This document shows, one piece after another, positions 23,680 to 37,256 of a stretch of 64,000 nucleotides of DNA. The position numbers and the translations under genes were made by a program. The notes under the pieces were generated by a model. The model did not search any database, was not told the origin of the DNA, and saw nothing but the letters and a program-made list of their open reading frames with translations. This DNA is from Chrysaora quinquecirrha. Its lineage: Eukaryota; Cnidaria; Scyphozoa; Semaeostomeae; Pelagiidae. Every line of letters begins with the position of its first letter. Position 1 is the first letter of the stretch. Where the stretch lies: assembly GCA_014526335.1 (NCBI GenBank), contig JACTAT010000013.1, forward strand, positions 1,151,987 through 1,215,986. Direction: 5' to 3'.

Positions 23680-24815
23680 AAGCCCTGGGCGAACGATTAA
23701 CGATGTTTGTAAAACATTTGAAATTTCTTTTCAAACAAGTTTGACCATGGTTTATCAAACTTTTTAGAACAAAAAATTTTGTTGAAGTTTTGTCGGAAAC
23801 ATTGCTAAGCGAATTCTGCTTCTCGTGACCAAACGGTCAAACATTGCTTCTAAAAACAATCTCTGATGTTTCACTATGTAACAGTATGTTAAACTAACTA
23901 TGAGCTAACAGAATAACAAAAGACCTGCATGTACAACATGAAGGGTGGGCACGGTATTCGATCGCTAAACAAGGCTGGATCTACTCTTAACAGCAACAGT
24001 GCAGTCATGACAATTCTAATAAGATTAAAGAACTAGGTTATCGATCTACAGTACTTTTACCAGAATTCTGTCTTTTTTGGACACATAAGCTACTTGTTAA
24101 GCTGATTTCAATACTCTTAGATACCATTTTACACGTCCTGTTAAGATAATCTGAGCACTAATTCTAGAACTAAGCCCAACATAGCAGTCTGATACTGTCA
24201 TCTTATCATTCCGTTCTTTCAGTTTGGCTTAAGGGCTTAATCCTGTTTTTCAAAAGGAATTTCAGCCGAGTTCTTAGCTAATGGCACAATTGAGTACACT
24301 GGTTACTTAATAAGGCCCTGACCAAACGAACAAGCATTGTTGGTCAAACATTGAAGATTTGCTTGTCCAACAAAATGTTTGATCGTTTGGCCACATCACA
24401 AAACATCTCGTCATTTGCTTAAGGCATGCAGAAGTTGTTTTTGAAGTTTCCAAAAATACCGCCAAGAAAGTTCTACTTGTCCAGCAATGTTTTGCGACGT
24501 GGCCAAATGGTTTAACATTGCTTGATCAGCAAATTTCAAATGTTTGACCAACAATATTTCATCGTTGGCAAATGCCTGTTTAAATTCGCATGCCAAGTAA
24601 AAATGTTTGACCGTTTGGCCACGTTGCAAAATAATGCTTGTCAAACATTTCTTTTTTTCGTCAACCAAAAAATGTTTTATTTCTAAACTATTTCGAAAAT
24701 ATTGCGAACACGTTTAGCTTATTCTTGCTTGTCGGGCAATGTTTTGTGACGTAGTCAAACAGTGAAACATTATTTGTAGAGCAATTCTCAAATGTTTGAC
24801 GGCATGGCCAGGGCC
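23680..24815. mobile_element. cluster of related TTTGGCCACG/TGTTTGA inverted-repeat elements
   Basis: The same vocabulary as the element at 23454 (CCAAACGGTCAAACATTG, CAAATTTCAAATGTTTGA, GTTTGGCCACGTTGC) recurs in both orientations. The best-defined copy runs 24313-24815, with ends AGGCCCTGACCAAACG and, reverse-complemented, AGGCCCTGGCCATG. Nested or tandem insertion of one MITE family is the simplest reading. No transposase frame was seen. Confidence 0.65.
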
Positions 24816-27447
24816 TCAGACATTTGATGGAAATTTTTCGTTACAGTAAAGTTAATTTCACTTAAATTTCTACATTTTAGTATATTTGACTTGTCAGTAT
24901 AATGTGTTAAATTCTTCAACAAAACTGCGTATTAATTTCCAATGTTGTGTAAAAATGAGGAATTTTGCTTCTTTTTTCTGCTAAAAGCATTCTTAATGAC
25001 ACTATCAAGGAGGTTGCGCTTGCGTCATTGCATCAAATAGAGAAACAGATGCTTGAAGTGTGAAGATCGAGAGGAATATCGTTCGCAACTCCACTCCAGG
25101 GCCTCTGCGGGGGAGGAAGTCTACCCTTCATGATGTGACCTCTATGCCTCTACCATTCATGTGTTTATCATATTTCTACATTGAACCCTATCAGGAAAGT
25201 CACTCAGATTACAAAAAAAGATATATGAAAAAAAGTAAAAAAAAAAAACTGAAATGAAAGATCGAGCTTCGCAATGACTCATTTTGTAGCAATGTTTCTG
25301 TCTCTTCGAATCAAAATATGGAACTCGTGCAATTCGTTTTAATTTGCAATGGGATCTCGTTTCATATTTGTACACATGCTGCAAAAGGGTGCTAGTGGGC
25401 TCACAGCTCCCTCTGTCCACGAATGCATTTCGTTTCATTCAGTATAGTGGAAGCCCTCGTAACAGACAGCTCTTTCCAGCGTGAAGCTCCGAAAAGGGGC
25501 AAAAATTATTGTTCCCGTCCTAAAGATGATTTCTCGCTAACATCCAAGCTCTATATAGCCAACATCGAAAATGTGACAAATGTCTTGTTCCAGCCCTCAA
25601 GGTGAATCCTTTGTAGAAACAAACCTTCTATACAGCCACCACCTCCGAAGAAAGGGCAAATATTATTGTTCCAGTCCAAACTGTTATTTATTTGCAGAAA
25701 AAAACCTCAATAAAGCGACCACCTCTCTGTAACGGGCAATAACACAGCGTTGGTTTCACTGATATAAACAGGCAATTATATCAAGTTTAGGCATGACTGC
25801 ATTCAAGAACAGGCAATTTAATAAGGACTTATTGTTATAGCTATCATTTTTGAAAAATCTGTTGGAAAATTTTGTAGCTAATACTTCCAGGCTAGAAAGT
25901 TATGATTTTGGAAGCTTATATCAACGAGGCAACTGAAATCCCCAAAGGGTGGTGGAAAGCACAACAAACCCCTCAGGAATATCAAATGGAGTTGTTAAGC
26001 CATCAGTGAAACTTCAGGACTGATTTTAATAAAGGTTATTAAATTAAGTCGCTTATTAACTTAGCGAACAAAATAAAGATTTGATAGTAATCTGGTTTTG
26101 AAAATTCACAGTGCGAGATAGACTCCAATAATTTAGCAAAAACAATCCTATATATTTCCGAAAAGACATGAAATATATCCTCAAAAAGGTCTGGAGAACT
26201 TCAGCTCTTCTAAAGGGCGGTTCTCAACAGTGCTTTTCGCGTGCAACTTGCTTGTAAGTTTCCTTGTAGGTGAATTGAATGCAAAGACTTCACAGGGAAA
26301 AGGGTTTCGAAACAGTGGCAAAGACAAGTGGGGTCGACCCCCCCCCCCAATCATCGCTATGATACACTTTTTTTATATAAGAATATTGTTTATAAGAATA
26401 TTCAGGCTCAGAATCATTCTATTTTTGAGAATATTGTAAGAATATGCTCAGCCTCAGCTCGCATTATTTGTGTGTCATTTTTCAGAAGTAGCCTGTTTTG
26501 CAATGTTAAAACGAAACTTCATGATTGTTAACAACATTCTTATTGTTATAATAGTTGAATTTTTCTTTCGCTCGACCATTTTAACTAGATATCTATGTTC
26601 CCCTGAAACCATATCAGGTTTGAAAAAATAAGAATACTTTAAGAATATATTCAGGCTCAAAACGGACATTTCTTAAGAATATTGAGGCTGGACAAAATTT
26701 ATAGTATTCTTATAAAAAAAAAGAGTGTAGGTTTTAAATTGATGTAAACATGTTGTAAAATGTAAAAATGTAGCAATGATGTAAACATGGTGTAAAAATG
26801 ATGTAAATATGATGTACAATGTTTTCGGGTACGACTAGATTGTTTTTTTTTTAAACCACAGCCTAATTCAATTTGACCACGCCGTTTTGCCCTCCAATGT
26901 TACTAGATGTCCGGCTGCGGCTGCACCACTGTCTGGAAATTTACATCCATATCGTGTGTTGGAAACCGATAATTTGGCAGGGCATGCAAGTTCATAATGC
27001 TTTCTTCTTGCCTGCATTACCATCAAAAGAGCCGACAACTACACGCACTAAATTTGAAGCTACTCTACAGAAGACCCTTTACACAGTGAAATCCTTGTAG
27101 CAAGATAGTACCTGCGACTCAAATAACAAGCGAATCGCTCGGAATCGCCAGTAAATAGCAATAGCAATAGTGTAAACCACTTCAAGTTTTGCTTTCCAAA
27201 AGCTAGATCGATTGATTTCTTTCAGAAAATACCTACTTCTATTCTCTTCAAGAGGCGAAGAGCGACCTCGAAAACAAAACCCCGATGAAAACTCTACAGT
27301 ACAAATGGCAATTCACGCTCAGGCCCTAAAGGTCCCCTCATGTATCTAGTAGTTTGATAGTCCTCGTCTCATCAATTTCAGACGCACACCTTTCAAAAAG
27401 TAAACAGTCCGTCGAAGATCTCGATGAAAACATACTAGTCAACCTCA
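24816..27447. other. intergenic, with a degenerate tandem repeat at 25440-25745
   Basis: No supported gene. At 25440-25745 a unit of roughly 80-100 bp with the core (AAGCGACCACCTC..CGTAACGGGCAA..ATTATTGTTCC) is repeated about three times with strong divergence. Near 26360-26720 the words AAGAATATT and CAGGCTCA are repeated in both orientations, giving loose inverted-repeat structure. A run of ATGATGTAAACATG lies near 26745-26820. Confidence 0.5.
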
Positions 27448-27455
27448 GTTTCTAG

Positions 27456-27794
27456 CCCGGGGGAGGTACTTAGTATAATTTGGGTGCGGGTATGTGCCGC
27501 CCATATGGGTGGGTTTGGGCACTGAAATTCTCTAAACATGGGTATGGTTTTAACCAAAACCCCATAAAAGTGGGTGGCAAATTGAAGAAAAGTCGAAAGT
27601 TTAACTTTAATTCGGTCAGAAAAGTGGCATAATCGCGTCAAAGATGTTCGTGGTACATTATCAAGCAATAAATAGGTCTAGAAAGTCTTATTATTCCTAT
27701 ATTCTGCTTATTTCTACTCATAAAATTGGCACATCCCCGAAATCTGGGCGGCACATCCCCGTCCATTCTTAAGTGAAGTACTCCCCCCCCCGGG
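27456..27794. mobile_element. hAT-like MITE, 339 bp, 8-bp target duplication
   Basis: The ends are CCCGGGGGAGGTACT and, reverse-complemented, CCCGGGGGGGGGAGTACT. The element is flanked on both sides by GTTTCTAG (27448-27455 and 27795-27802), an exact 8-bp direct repeat, which is the duplication length of hAT-class elements. The interior carries GGGTATGTGCCGCC near the left and GGGCGGCACATCCCCG near the right, further inverted homology. No transposase frame, so non-autonomous. Elements with this vocabulary are, from memory, common in anthozoan genomes. Confidence 0.82.
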
Positions 27795-27802
27795 GTTTCT
27801 AG

Positions 27803-30690
27803 CTAGAATTTCCGCTAACTCGCTGGCCTTTCAGCTCAACGGTTCTGCTCCCTTAACCAATACTTGGAACTAATATTACTGACCAACAACCTCTTGAGAT
27901 CCTGTCGAGAATTAAGAGCGAACCGGGCGAGGCAATTATGATACGTAACGTATCAATTTATTTAATGCGGGAAAACAACTGATTAATCAAGAACACATGC
28001 AGGCCTAATAACATCTATCCAACATCAAGCAATTTACTATCAATGGAAGAAACAGAACTAGAGTACTTTGGATTAAAAAAAGGCCACGTAAATTAGCTAT
28101 AAAGTCCTGAAATAGCAATCAGCTTACCGTTTTATGTCAGCAACGAAAACAGCTTTCAGACGAACTTGTTTCAAGTGTCGACTCGACTTGAGCGAGTGTT
28201 TTCAGGCTTGGTTTCAAAAGGAATTTCCAGCTAACATGGTTCTTTATTCCCTGTAAATAAGCAACAAAGACTAAGATAACAGGCGTTCTATGTAAGGATT
28301 CAGAAAAGATAGAGAGAGCAACGCTTGAGATCATTCAAGTCAGTTTTTAATCCACTATGCGGTTCTTTCAAACGCACAAAGAGACACAATTAAGATGTAA
28401 TCTCATTGTTCCTAGCTGTTATGTTGAATTATTTAAACATCGAACTTGAACGATACTGCACAAAAGGAATTACATTTTGACATACTTAATTTTCGTTGCG
28501 CATTAAGTATGTTACATATTCAAAGAAATGCAAGCGAAACTGTGACGGCTTAAACTCTAAATGTAACAATCTAATCAAAACGAATTACGCTTCACTGTAC
28601 AGCTAATCATGATGTACTTCAGGGTCCCTAACAAATCCTTCGTTTATTTCTTCAACGTAAAGAATTTTTCCAATCCCAAAATCTCGACCGGGGACCATCC
28701 CACTACTATGGAGTTTTTCGCAAATGAATTTGAGTGTTTATGCAACAAATATTGTTGTCAGTTACAATGCATAATGAGGTTAGGCCTCTTCGATCTTCAA
28801 CTATGCCATGAGATAATCAAACAGTGAAAAAATGAAGTGAGATTTTATGGAAAAGAAAACCTGACGTTACTTCTGGGCAACTGAATGGTAACTTTTCTAC
28901 CCCCCCCCCCTTTATTCATTCCCCTGCTATCCATATCCAAGCCCAAAGTTACTTAAACCTCAAACTATATTGGTGACCCTAGAGTAATCACCATCACTCA
29001 ATACTAGTGATGCACTCTTGCCTTCAGTTTTCTAGTCCAATTTTAGGAGTGTCTGAAGCAAGTAGTAACGTATTCCTTCCCTTAAAATTTTACCAGTTCT
29101 ATCAATAACCTATTCGAATACCGAATAAACTTGCGAAAAACGAAAACACAAGGTCAAGAGCACAAAATAGGGATACAGTCTCTGTCTTTGGTCTATTAAC
29201 CCCTATTCTGTGAACGAAGATAGGGGCACTCTACTCACTGCACCACCGACCTCAAACCGTCCAAGACGAAGGCCGAAGAGACAGAGAACGGATAACTTAT
29301 GTTCACGATCACGTGACAAAGCTTACTTTGTCTGATTGACAGATATCAAAATAGTAAAAATATGAATTGCAGATAAAATGAAATCTTTCCATTCCTTTAC
29401 ATGAAGCATGCCGAAGGATATTTAAAACAGGGAGCCCTGATTTAATATCAAGCTAATCCGTTCTTAGCTGCTTTGCGCTGCTCTTTCCAATTACGATTTT
29501 GCTCAGATGTTTTTTTCGCATTCTTTGATAACCTTATTATTACTACAGTAAGTCAATTATATGTTATTTGCCACGGATAACTCTAAAAATAGCCAACCAA
29601 TCACATAGTAGATCAACGGTTATATCACGTGACTTTATCACGCTTATTTCAAGTTTTCAAGTCACTTTCCGAATCAATTTCTATCAAAAGCAAGGGAGCC
29701 AAAATAGACACTTGTGGAATGCAACGATCAAATAAACGGAAATTGTTCTCGCTGGCATAATTTTTCATTTTTGAGAACAGAAGGTTACAGTTATAAACTA
29801 TCGAATATATAATTGTTTTCCGCTCATGCAACACCTAGCAGGAAAACGTGAAGAAATGTGGTAAAAAATCACCGAAAATGCATTTAAAGATGATAATCAA
29901 TTAAGAAAGAAAATCAATTTTCTTCTTATTGTATCACCTTTTCCGACCCAGGCTCCCGGTGAATCTCCTAGTAAGAATTTCATTGAAATCTACTTTAATA
30001 TTTCTTAAAAACTATTTCTTATTTACTTATTCCTTAATTATTTATTATATATATCATTTATTTCTCGTTTCTACAAATAATGCGTCACGTTCCCCAAGAG
30101 TCTGGTTTGTGTACCCTGCTGTTGATTATATAATGTCGAAAAGAATTTCAATGAATAACAGAGTGATATTATCACGTGATGTTCTGTCAATAAAATTTCT
30201 ATCATTTGATTGGCTGATCCATGGAAACTCGCTCTTGAAAACATTCCTATTGTCATTGCTATCTTACGTTCTTTCGAACTTTGAGTTCACGACAAAGTCG
30301 GATAAATTCTATTAGCTAAACTTTCACAAATCTTCAGAAACGAATAATCTTTTTGTGCTACAATCGAAATGCCGAAACTGATATATTGAATTATAGATAT
30401 AATAATAAAATATTTATATTTGGATATTATTGTTATCTAGTTATCCCAATTTAATCTCAAAATACCACATTTCATATATCAAAGAAAAATCCGATATTAA
30501 AACTGTCACTTTTGGCGTAAAATACTTGATACAAAACTTTATTTTATCAAACCATTGCTTTTAAGTTTTAGATACAAACTCCGATATTGAAAAGCGACTT
30601 AAGACCTCACGAAAACTTTTCTAGAGGAACATGACATGATACATCCTAATGTCGTGGCAGCGCATTAAAGACCAGGGGAGGGGTTATTCT
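27803..30690. other. intergenic, no supported gene
   Basis: No exon with recognisable similarity. The minus strand near 29190-29275 has a tRNA-like A-box word, GGTGGTGCAGTGAGTAGAGTG, followed by a decayed B-box region, so an old SINE is possible. A polyC run is at 28902-28911. Four TCACGTGA/ATCACGTGAC words occur at 29312, 29626, 30172 and nearby, all as the palindrome CACGTG. Confidence 0.5.
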
Positions 30691-30697
30691 ACTTGAT

Positions 30698-30895
30698 GTG
30701 AAGTGGTGTAACCAGAGGTCCATTATTGGAGGGGGGATGGGCGTGGTCGAAGACAATTAGGGCGTGGCTTACAAAAAAAACGTTAACGTTACTAAAGACA
30801 TTTTTAATTAAATTTACTTCATATACAGAACAATTCTTACAGTGATTCGGGGGGGGGGGGTTGACTGCCCACCTTGACTACACCTCTGAAGGGGT
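30698..30895. mobile_element. putative MITE, GTGGTGTA-type ends
   Basis: The left end AAGTGGTGTAACCAGAGG and the right end, reverse-complemented, AGAGGTGTAGTCAAGGTGG are imperfect inverted repeats. The interior has a GGGGGGATGGGCGTGGTC segment. A similar pair of ends is seen at 45738-45910 inside GON4L. The target duplication could not be fixed. Confidence 0.4.
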
Positions 30896-33800
30896 GGGTG
30901 ATAAGGCTGGTAGAAACAGGTTTATGCTCTCTCAGTGGATATGTATGCACTGCAAGGGGGGGGCTTATAATCTTAATGAAAGCTTTTACAGGACATTTAG
31001 CATAATAACCTGCCAATGAAATGCCTATCCAGCACATTAAGGGGCATAGTTTTACTTCAAAACTATGAAAAAGTCCCCCATTAAAAATGGATCACACTTA
31101 AACTGGTTTAGCAAATTATATATCAAAATAATATAGTATGGTTAGCCAGTCCATTTCACATGAATATTAAAAGGGCGTTGCACAGAACTGAGAAAAACAT
31201 TGAATCTGGTGAGATTCAATCCCTTTCCAAACATTTACAATAAAACATTATCTTTAGGATTAATCTTTCCTGGAGCTCATTTTGAAACTGTAAGATGATC
31301 TTATGAATCATTGTCACAGGGAATCCATAGAAAGTATGCAGAATTTAGAGGTTTTCCAGATAGGGATCACAGAACATATGGTTGAACCTAATTGCACCAT
31401 AGTTATGTCCAGGGAGACCATTCTTAATTTGGGCAAATTTAAACTTCATAAACAGCTGAATTGGAGCTAGGGGACTGTGCTTGTAGAGGCTACATAGGTT
31501 TATACAGACCCTTCAGAGTGGTTCAATTCAGAACTATTCCATGAAGGTAAGGAACTGGTTTCCTATTTATATGCAGTAAATTCCAAAACAGATACTCCCT
31601 GGGCCACATCACATTACCTAAAAAAGACCAAATTTGGAAAGGTGGGGGCATGGGTATCCTCAAATCTTGAGGTTTCTAAAGTGCTACAGACAGTGTTTAC
31701 TTACTTCTTTATTATTTGTTTTTAACTTTTCATAAAGTACACAGCATTTGCTTGTGAGTTGTAAGAGCTATCATTAGTATGCCCCACCACTGCTTATCCT
31801 TATTTTTAAGTTCTGTACAGTATAACACAAACAATAACTATTCATGAGTTTTACTAATAAATAAACAGATTATCAAATGTTATAACATTATTCAAAACTC
31901 AGAATGCTTTAATAAACAAGTTTTAAAGTAAGATTAACCAAAATTGCTGGATCAAATTTGCATATGATAAGAAAGCTGCTGCTTTGAACATTAAGAGACA
32001 GCTAACAACGATGGAGTAACATGCTCATTAAAATTTAACATGTACGTTGAGATTACAACGGGAAGGAGATCTGGAATTAACAGAGTTAACCTCCTGCAGC
32101 TTAAGCTTATAAATCTATTAACTCTTAAAGATTCAAGCTGTATCTTTGTGCAAGGTCATTAATATTCATCAACTAAATTTTCTTAAGGATTAACGTTTAA
32201 AGAAACCTTAATGTCAGGGTTTTAAAAATTTGAAATTTCATTTAAAATTTGAATTGGATTACTCTGATTGCATAGGTAGAAGAATTGCTACATTTATTCC
32301 ATTGGTATTTTGGCATCCTTTCAGATCCCATCCATAGCATTGTGGTGTAACCAAGCCAGCCTTTCTCATTTGCAGAGTGTATGGCAGTTTTCAATGCAAT
32401 CTCGATGGTGCAAGAGCCCTTTCTAATTGCTCTATCCTATTGTTAGCCTATTGTTCTATTGACAAACTTTGGTGTGCAAGTGCACTACTTTGCAGTGTAG
32501 TAGTTTGTGGCATGAGGAGCACATTGAGTTTTGGTTGGGGCCCCAGATAGCATCACTGTAATGGATTTTGCTAAGCCTTTCTTATGAATATGCATTACAT
32601 ATATATTAAAGTTTTAAGTTGTAAAAACAAAAAACCTTGATTTGACAGAAATAGCTAGACAAAAAGATCCGTGAAAATGATATTAATGGAAAATATAATT
32701 ACCAGATCATCTTTTCCTGTAGATCTAATAAATAAAATCCAAACTTTCTGTTTGTTTTAAAAGATGATGGTTTTTAAAGTAATAAAATATCTTATCAAAG
32801 TAATCTCTGAAATCCCAGCTGTTCGACTTTTACGTTTTGATTAGAACAAAATGGATAAATATTTTGCCGACACAAACACTCCCTGGCCAACCCGTTGCCC
32901 TACTACAAACAATAACAGAAGTTATTATGCCGAAAAATTGGCCTAAAATTCTTGGTATGCAAACAATCCGAATCCAACATGGCAACGAAATTGCGACACT
33001 TAGAAAAGCAATACTTACCAAGTGAAGTAGGCTTTCACACATGAAAAATGAATGACCATGGATTCAAGAGTTAGTTTAGTAAAATAGTTTAACTTTTCAC
33101 CTGTTTTCAACAAATTTATTCCGCGCTAGCTGTTTGATATTTGTTGCTGCCTTCGCTGCCACAGGATTCAACAGCTCTCTGACGTCAATGCTGCTGTGCA
33201 AATAACATGGAAACGAGATTATGATTGACAGGAGGAAGTTCTCTAAATTCGGGGGTGTCAAAAGGGGTGCAAATTACACCCTAAATTCTCTAACAAAAAA
33301 TTCAGACAAACCATATCTTGAATAAATATTTTGAGAAATTAAAGCAAGTTCCTTATAATGTATATTTTGTCCATTCGTTAGGTTAACTTGGAATAACTAT
33401 TTGCAACACAGATGGCCATCAAAGTATAATCAGCTTATAATCAGGCATATATGTTGTATTGTAAGCATGGGAAAAGATACTTTTTTGATCAATTGAGAAG
33501 GCTGAAATATTGCTTTTGCCAGAAGATGTTTTGAGTTCTAGTGTCAATATGTTATAGAATGCTTGAAACACCAATAGGCCTTTAAAGGCCTTTAAATATG
33601 TTTTATAGGACCTCAAAACGAACAAAAACTCCCGACAGTTTATTGGATAACTTATTGAACAAGAATGAACATATTGTTTTATCTAGACCTAGACATTTCA
33701 TAAAGCTATTTCTAAGTCATTAAGAGAATGATAAGATGTATTTAAAAGCCATTTTTGTGGTTTCATGATCATTGATTTTTTGGTCGACCTTCTACCAAGT

Positions 33801-35820
33801 TATGCTACAAATGCAGACCCTTTTTTGCGGTTATATGCAAAAAATAACACCTCTCTTCAATTTGTCTTCATTTTTACTTCAAAATGCAAGATATTTCGTA
33901 TCAAACTTGTTTTGCCATTAAAATTTCCTCCAACCACTATTTATACCGAAAACCTTTAATCAAGTAAACCAAAAATTCAGATATATTATGAAATGTGTGT
34001 AAAAAAATTACAAAAGTTTCTCTTCGTAATGCTGAACCGTTTCCTTTGAAGACAACACATTATATCTTTATTATGTCTTTTTTATATCTTCAGTGCCTCG
34101 AATCCCTATACCTTCCTCATTCGTTCAAACGTGTATTGTGTTATTTTATTTTGGTATTGTATATACTGAAAATTTCTTATGCCAATGTTTGTTTCTCAAG
34201 AGTAAAAAAAGCTATACGTATGCACGAAGTTTCATACGAACATTTTGCTGAGCTCTGAGACAGAATTTCCTTTCTTGTTGGACTGATTTTCCACTTTTCC
34301 TCTTATATCACCGCTTACCACCCTAAAGGGTGTTTCGAGCTGAATGATTTGAAGACTTCTCTTGTGCTGTATTCTAATTTTACTAGTTTCTGAATTATGA
34401 GGCAGATACAAACAGGGAACATTTCACCCAACTCAGGCTCGTGTATTTTACACATTAAAAGGTTCCCCTAAAAATACGTTATCGTTACATAAAATCTTTG
34501 CTACAATTTATTGATATGGGTGAATCTTATTTTGAAAACAAATTACCTACCTGCTTCGATCACTTCTTAGTTCATCTTTGCCAAGATTATTAACGTCTTT
34601 TCGTCGGATGATCCCTGTATTATACGTTCTCATAAACGTCTGCCTCAACTTGCGTCTTTTAAAATAAAGTATACAATAAGGACCTGTAGGACTTTTGTTG
34701 CAGAATAAGGGGGGTGGATGTGGATATCAAATCAAAAGATGTTTTAGTTGTGATGTTGCCCTGATGTTGTTACGATGTCAGTGTTATCATAGACTTTTTA
34801 TAGATGCAGTTATCCATATTGAGTTGAATTGCTGGACGCTCAACCTTCTCCATTCGGAACCACTTTGAACTCTAATGTCTTATTACTTAGACTTAATGAG
34901 ACGTGCAAACCACTAAGAGCATGCAGCTGTATGTTTTGTGTTGTTCTTAGTTCTTGTTATTGTTTTCGAGGAGTGGTAAACGAGTAATAAATCAGCTCTA
35001 AACTTCTCTGAGCAAACAGCTGAAGGGTTATTGTTGTTGTTGCTGATTGCAAAGATTCGTACAAATGTAAAAAGTCTAGCGTTGTTGTGACATTGGAAGG
35101 AACTGTTTCTGTTTCTGCTTGAGCATGGTCTGAACATCCCCACGAAGCAACTCTCCTTGCCTTGTTTGTAGATGAAGAAATGCAGAGCACAAACACCTGA
35201 CGGCTGGGCCGCGGGAAGCTTTTTATAGACGTTGCGCTTAGAGGAATAAAACCCGTACATTAGGATCGCAAAGACGCATAGAGATATTTCGATATGCATT
35301 CAACGAAAACCAAGAAAGATATGCTTAAATATGTAATTTTGGCACCCAAGAAATAGGCGTTGTAAGCTGCCCCCTTTATATAAACATTGTTGGTCACATC
35401 ATCAAAATAAATTGGGTTTTTTAAAACTTTGAATTGAACTTACGCAAATACTGCAATTCATGATTTTATTGATAAAAACAGATGCAAATTTCATTCAATT
35501 GTCCAATAGGATTAGAATATATCGAACAACCAACAGAACAAGCACAGCAAGTAATGATCGGATCAGAAGAACAATTTTATAGATACTTGTTATCTTTCAG
35601 TGGGTGAAAACATACCGATTTCCAAACACACGAGGAAAATCACAAAATTAAAGCTGAAAAGAATACTTTAATCTTAAACTTTAATCAAGAACTTTTATTC
35701 GATAAAGAAAAGCATCAGAGAACACTCTGAGAATAAAATCATTCTTCAAAATAACTCCTTTCCATATCTTAAGATTTTAATTGCACCTTCTTGCATATGC
35801 TTAGGTTTCTTTCAAGCCAT
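30896..35820. other. intergenic, nothing recognised
   Basis: About 5 kb with no supportable exon, RNA gene or clear mobile element. Frames at 33765-33959, 33995-34258 and 34913-35299 have AT-driven composition and no recognisable motif. G-runs near 30849 and 30955 are part of low-complexity stretches. Confidence 0.5.
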
Positions 35821-35949
35821 AAAAACACGGGTGCTAGCAGATTCTTTGGGGGTTTCAGGAAACATTATTTCATGGGCTAAACTGGTCATGCTGTGGCGTC
35901 TTAGAGAACAATCTTTCATGGAAAAATGTATCAAAACGTATGTTTCTCC

Positions 35950-36310
35950 CAGGGATCCTGTTTGGAACCTCTGCATTTCTTGGTCTAAATGGGTGGGGCT
36001 GCTGGGTTTTAAAGAACAATCATTACACGGGAAAGAGTTGATCAAAACGAATGGTGCCCTGACAAATAGTACCTCCAGGGATCCTTTTGGGACCTCTGCT
36101 GTTGATAATCAATGCAAATGAATTTGAAAATTGTCTATTCAAAATGTCCCAAAATATGTACACAGATGATACGAGTGCGACATTGTGACACGCACATCTC
36201 AAGACATTGAACTTCTCCTTGAATAAGTGAAAAATCAGCTCAATGGCATGCCAAGGAAGATGAGTTCAAACTGACTGAGTTTAAATGCCAGCAAAAGTGC
36301 ATTCATTGAT
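35950..36310 (+). pseudogene. non-LTR retrotransposon reverse-transcriptase relic
   Basis: From 36063 the plus strand reads QIVPPGILLGPLLLIINANE and, after a few more residues, MYTDDTSATL. These are decayed versions of the RT blocks (V.PQGS.LGPLLF.I..ND) and (YADDTS). Here the catalytic YADD has become YTDD. Further down, stop codons interrupt (first at 36183-36185), and LNFSLNK-like and later fragments continue the homology in pieces. Upstream to about 35950, NGALTN-like residues fit the preceding block. It is a dead LINE fragment. Confidence 0.7.
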
Positions 36311-36799
36311 ACTAATGCAGCAAGGACAGTATGGATTGCTGCTCTAAAGCCATGGAAAATGCAAGATGACACCAACAATGAAAGAACTCACAGATTCAAA
36401 TAGCCAATCAGAATCACTCAAATCAATAGTCACCTGATATTACCACTTTCATCATTCAGTGAGTGTCGCACTCCCTGTTTCAAAGCTTGTTACCGAATGC
36501 AGGTCCTACATTGTATTTCTAAAAATATTTTACTAAAGCAGCCACAAGTAATATGATTCAATTAACAAAAAAACCAATTTTATCAAGAATTTTTCCATGT
36601 TATGGAGATTAATAAATCTAAAAATCAAACATTTCCTCTACAAATAATTATTTTCAATTAGTCAAGTAACTGATAGCAGGGTTTGTTTTTCAATTCTGCT
36701 GCAGTCGTGGAAACAGAATTTTTTCTCCGAGGAATTTTGATTTAATGTTTTATTTGCTTTACGCAAGGAAATGTGACTTTTGAGTAATTCTTGATTAAA

Positions 36800-37045
36800 A
36801 TGATCGTCAGAAATACGATGATTGGTAATTATAATAATAATAATGATAATCATCGTCAAAATCTTAATCATCATCATCATCATGACATCAACATCATATC
36901 ATCATCTTCATCTTTTAGTTGTCAATCACCAATAATCAGCCATCAATTTTCAATCATCAATCATCAATTATCATCAATCATCAATCATCAATCATTAATC
37001 ATCAATAATCACTTATCGATCATCAATCATCAATCATCCTCATTG
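36800..37045. repeat. (ATC)n and ATCAATC repeat
   Basis: A CATCATCATCATGACATCAA run passes into a heptamer-like CATCAATCATCAATTATCA array ending CAATCATCCTCATTGG. It lies just downstream (transcript sense) of the GON4L stop codon at 37257-37259, so it may be in or just beyond its 3' untranslated region. Confidence 0.88.
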
Positions 37046-37256
37046 GCATAAGTAAATGAAATACAGTAATTCAAAATTGTAGAGAAACTTCCAAAATAGT
37101 CCACTGTAATCAGTTGTTTCTTGTATTGATATTCACAACATAACATAACAAAACACAAACAAATTCTACTAAAAATTCACAAAACTATGGAACAGGAACA
37201 GATACACTTAAAACGAAAGAAAATTTACAAAAAATAGTAAAAGTCGTAATAATGCT

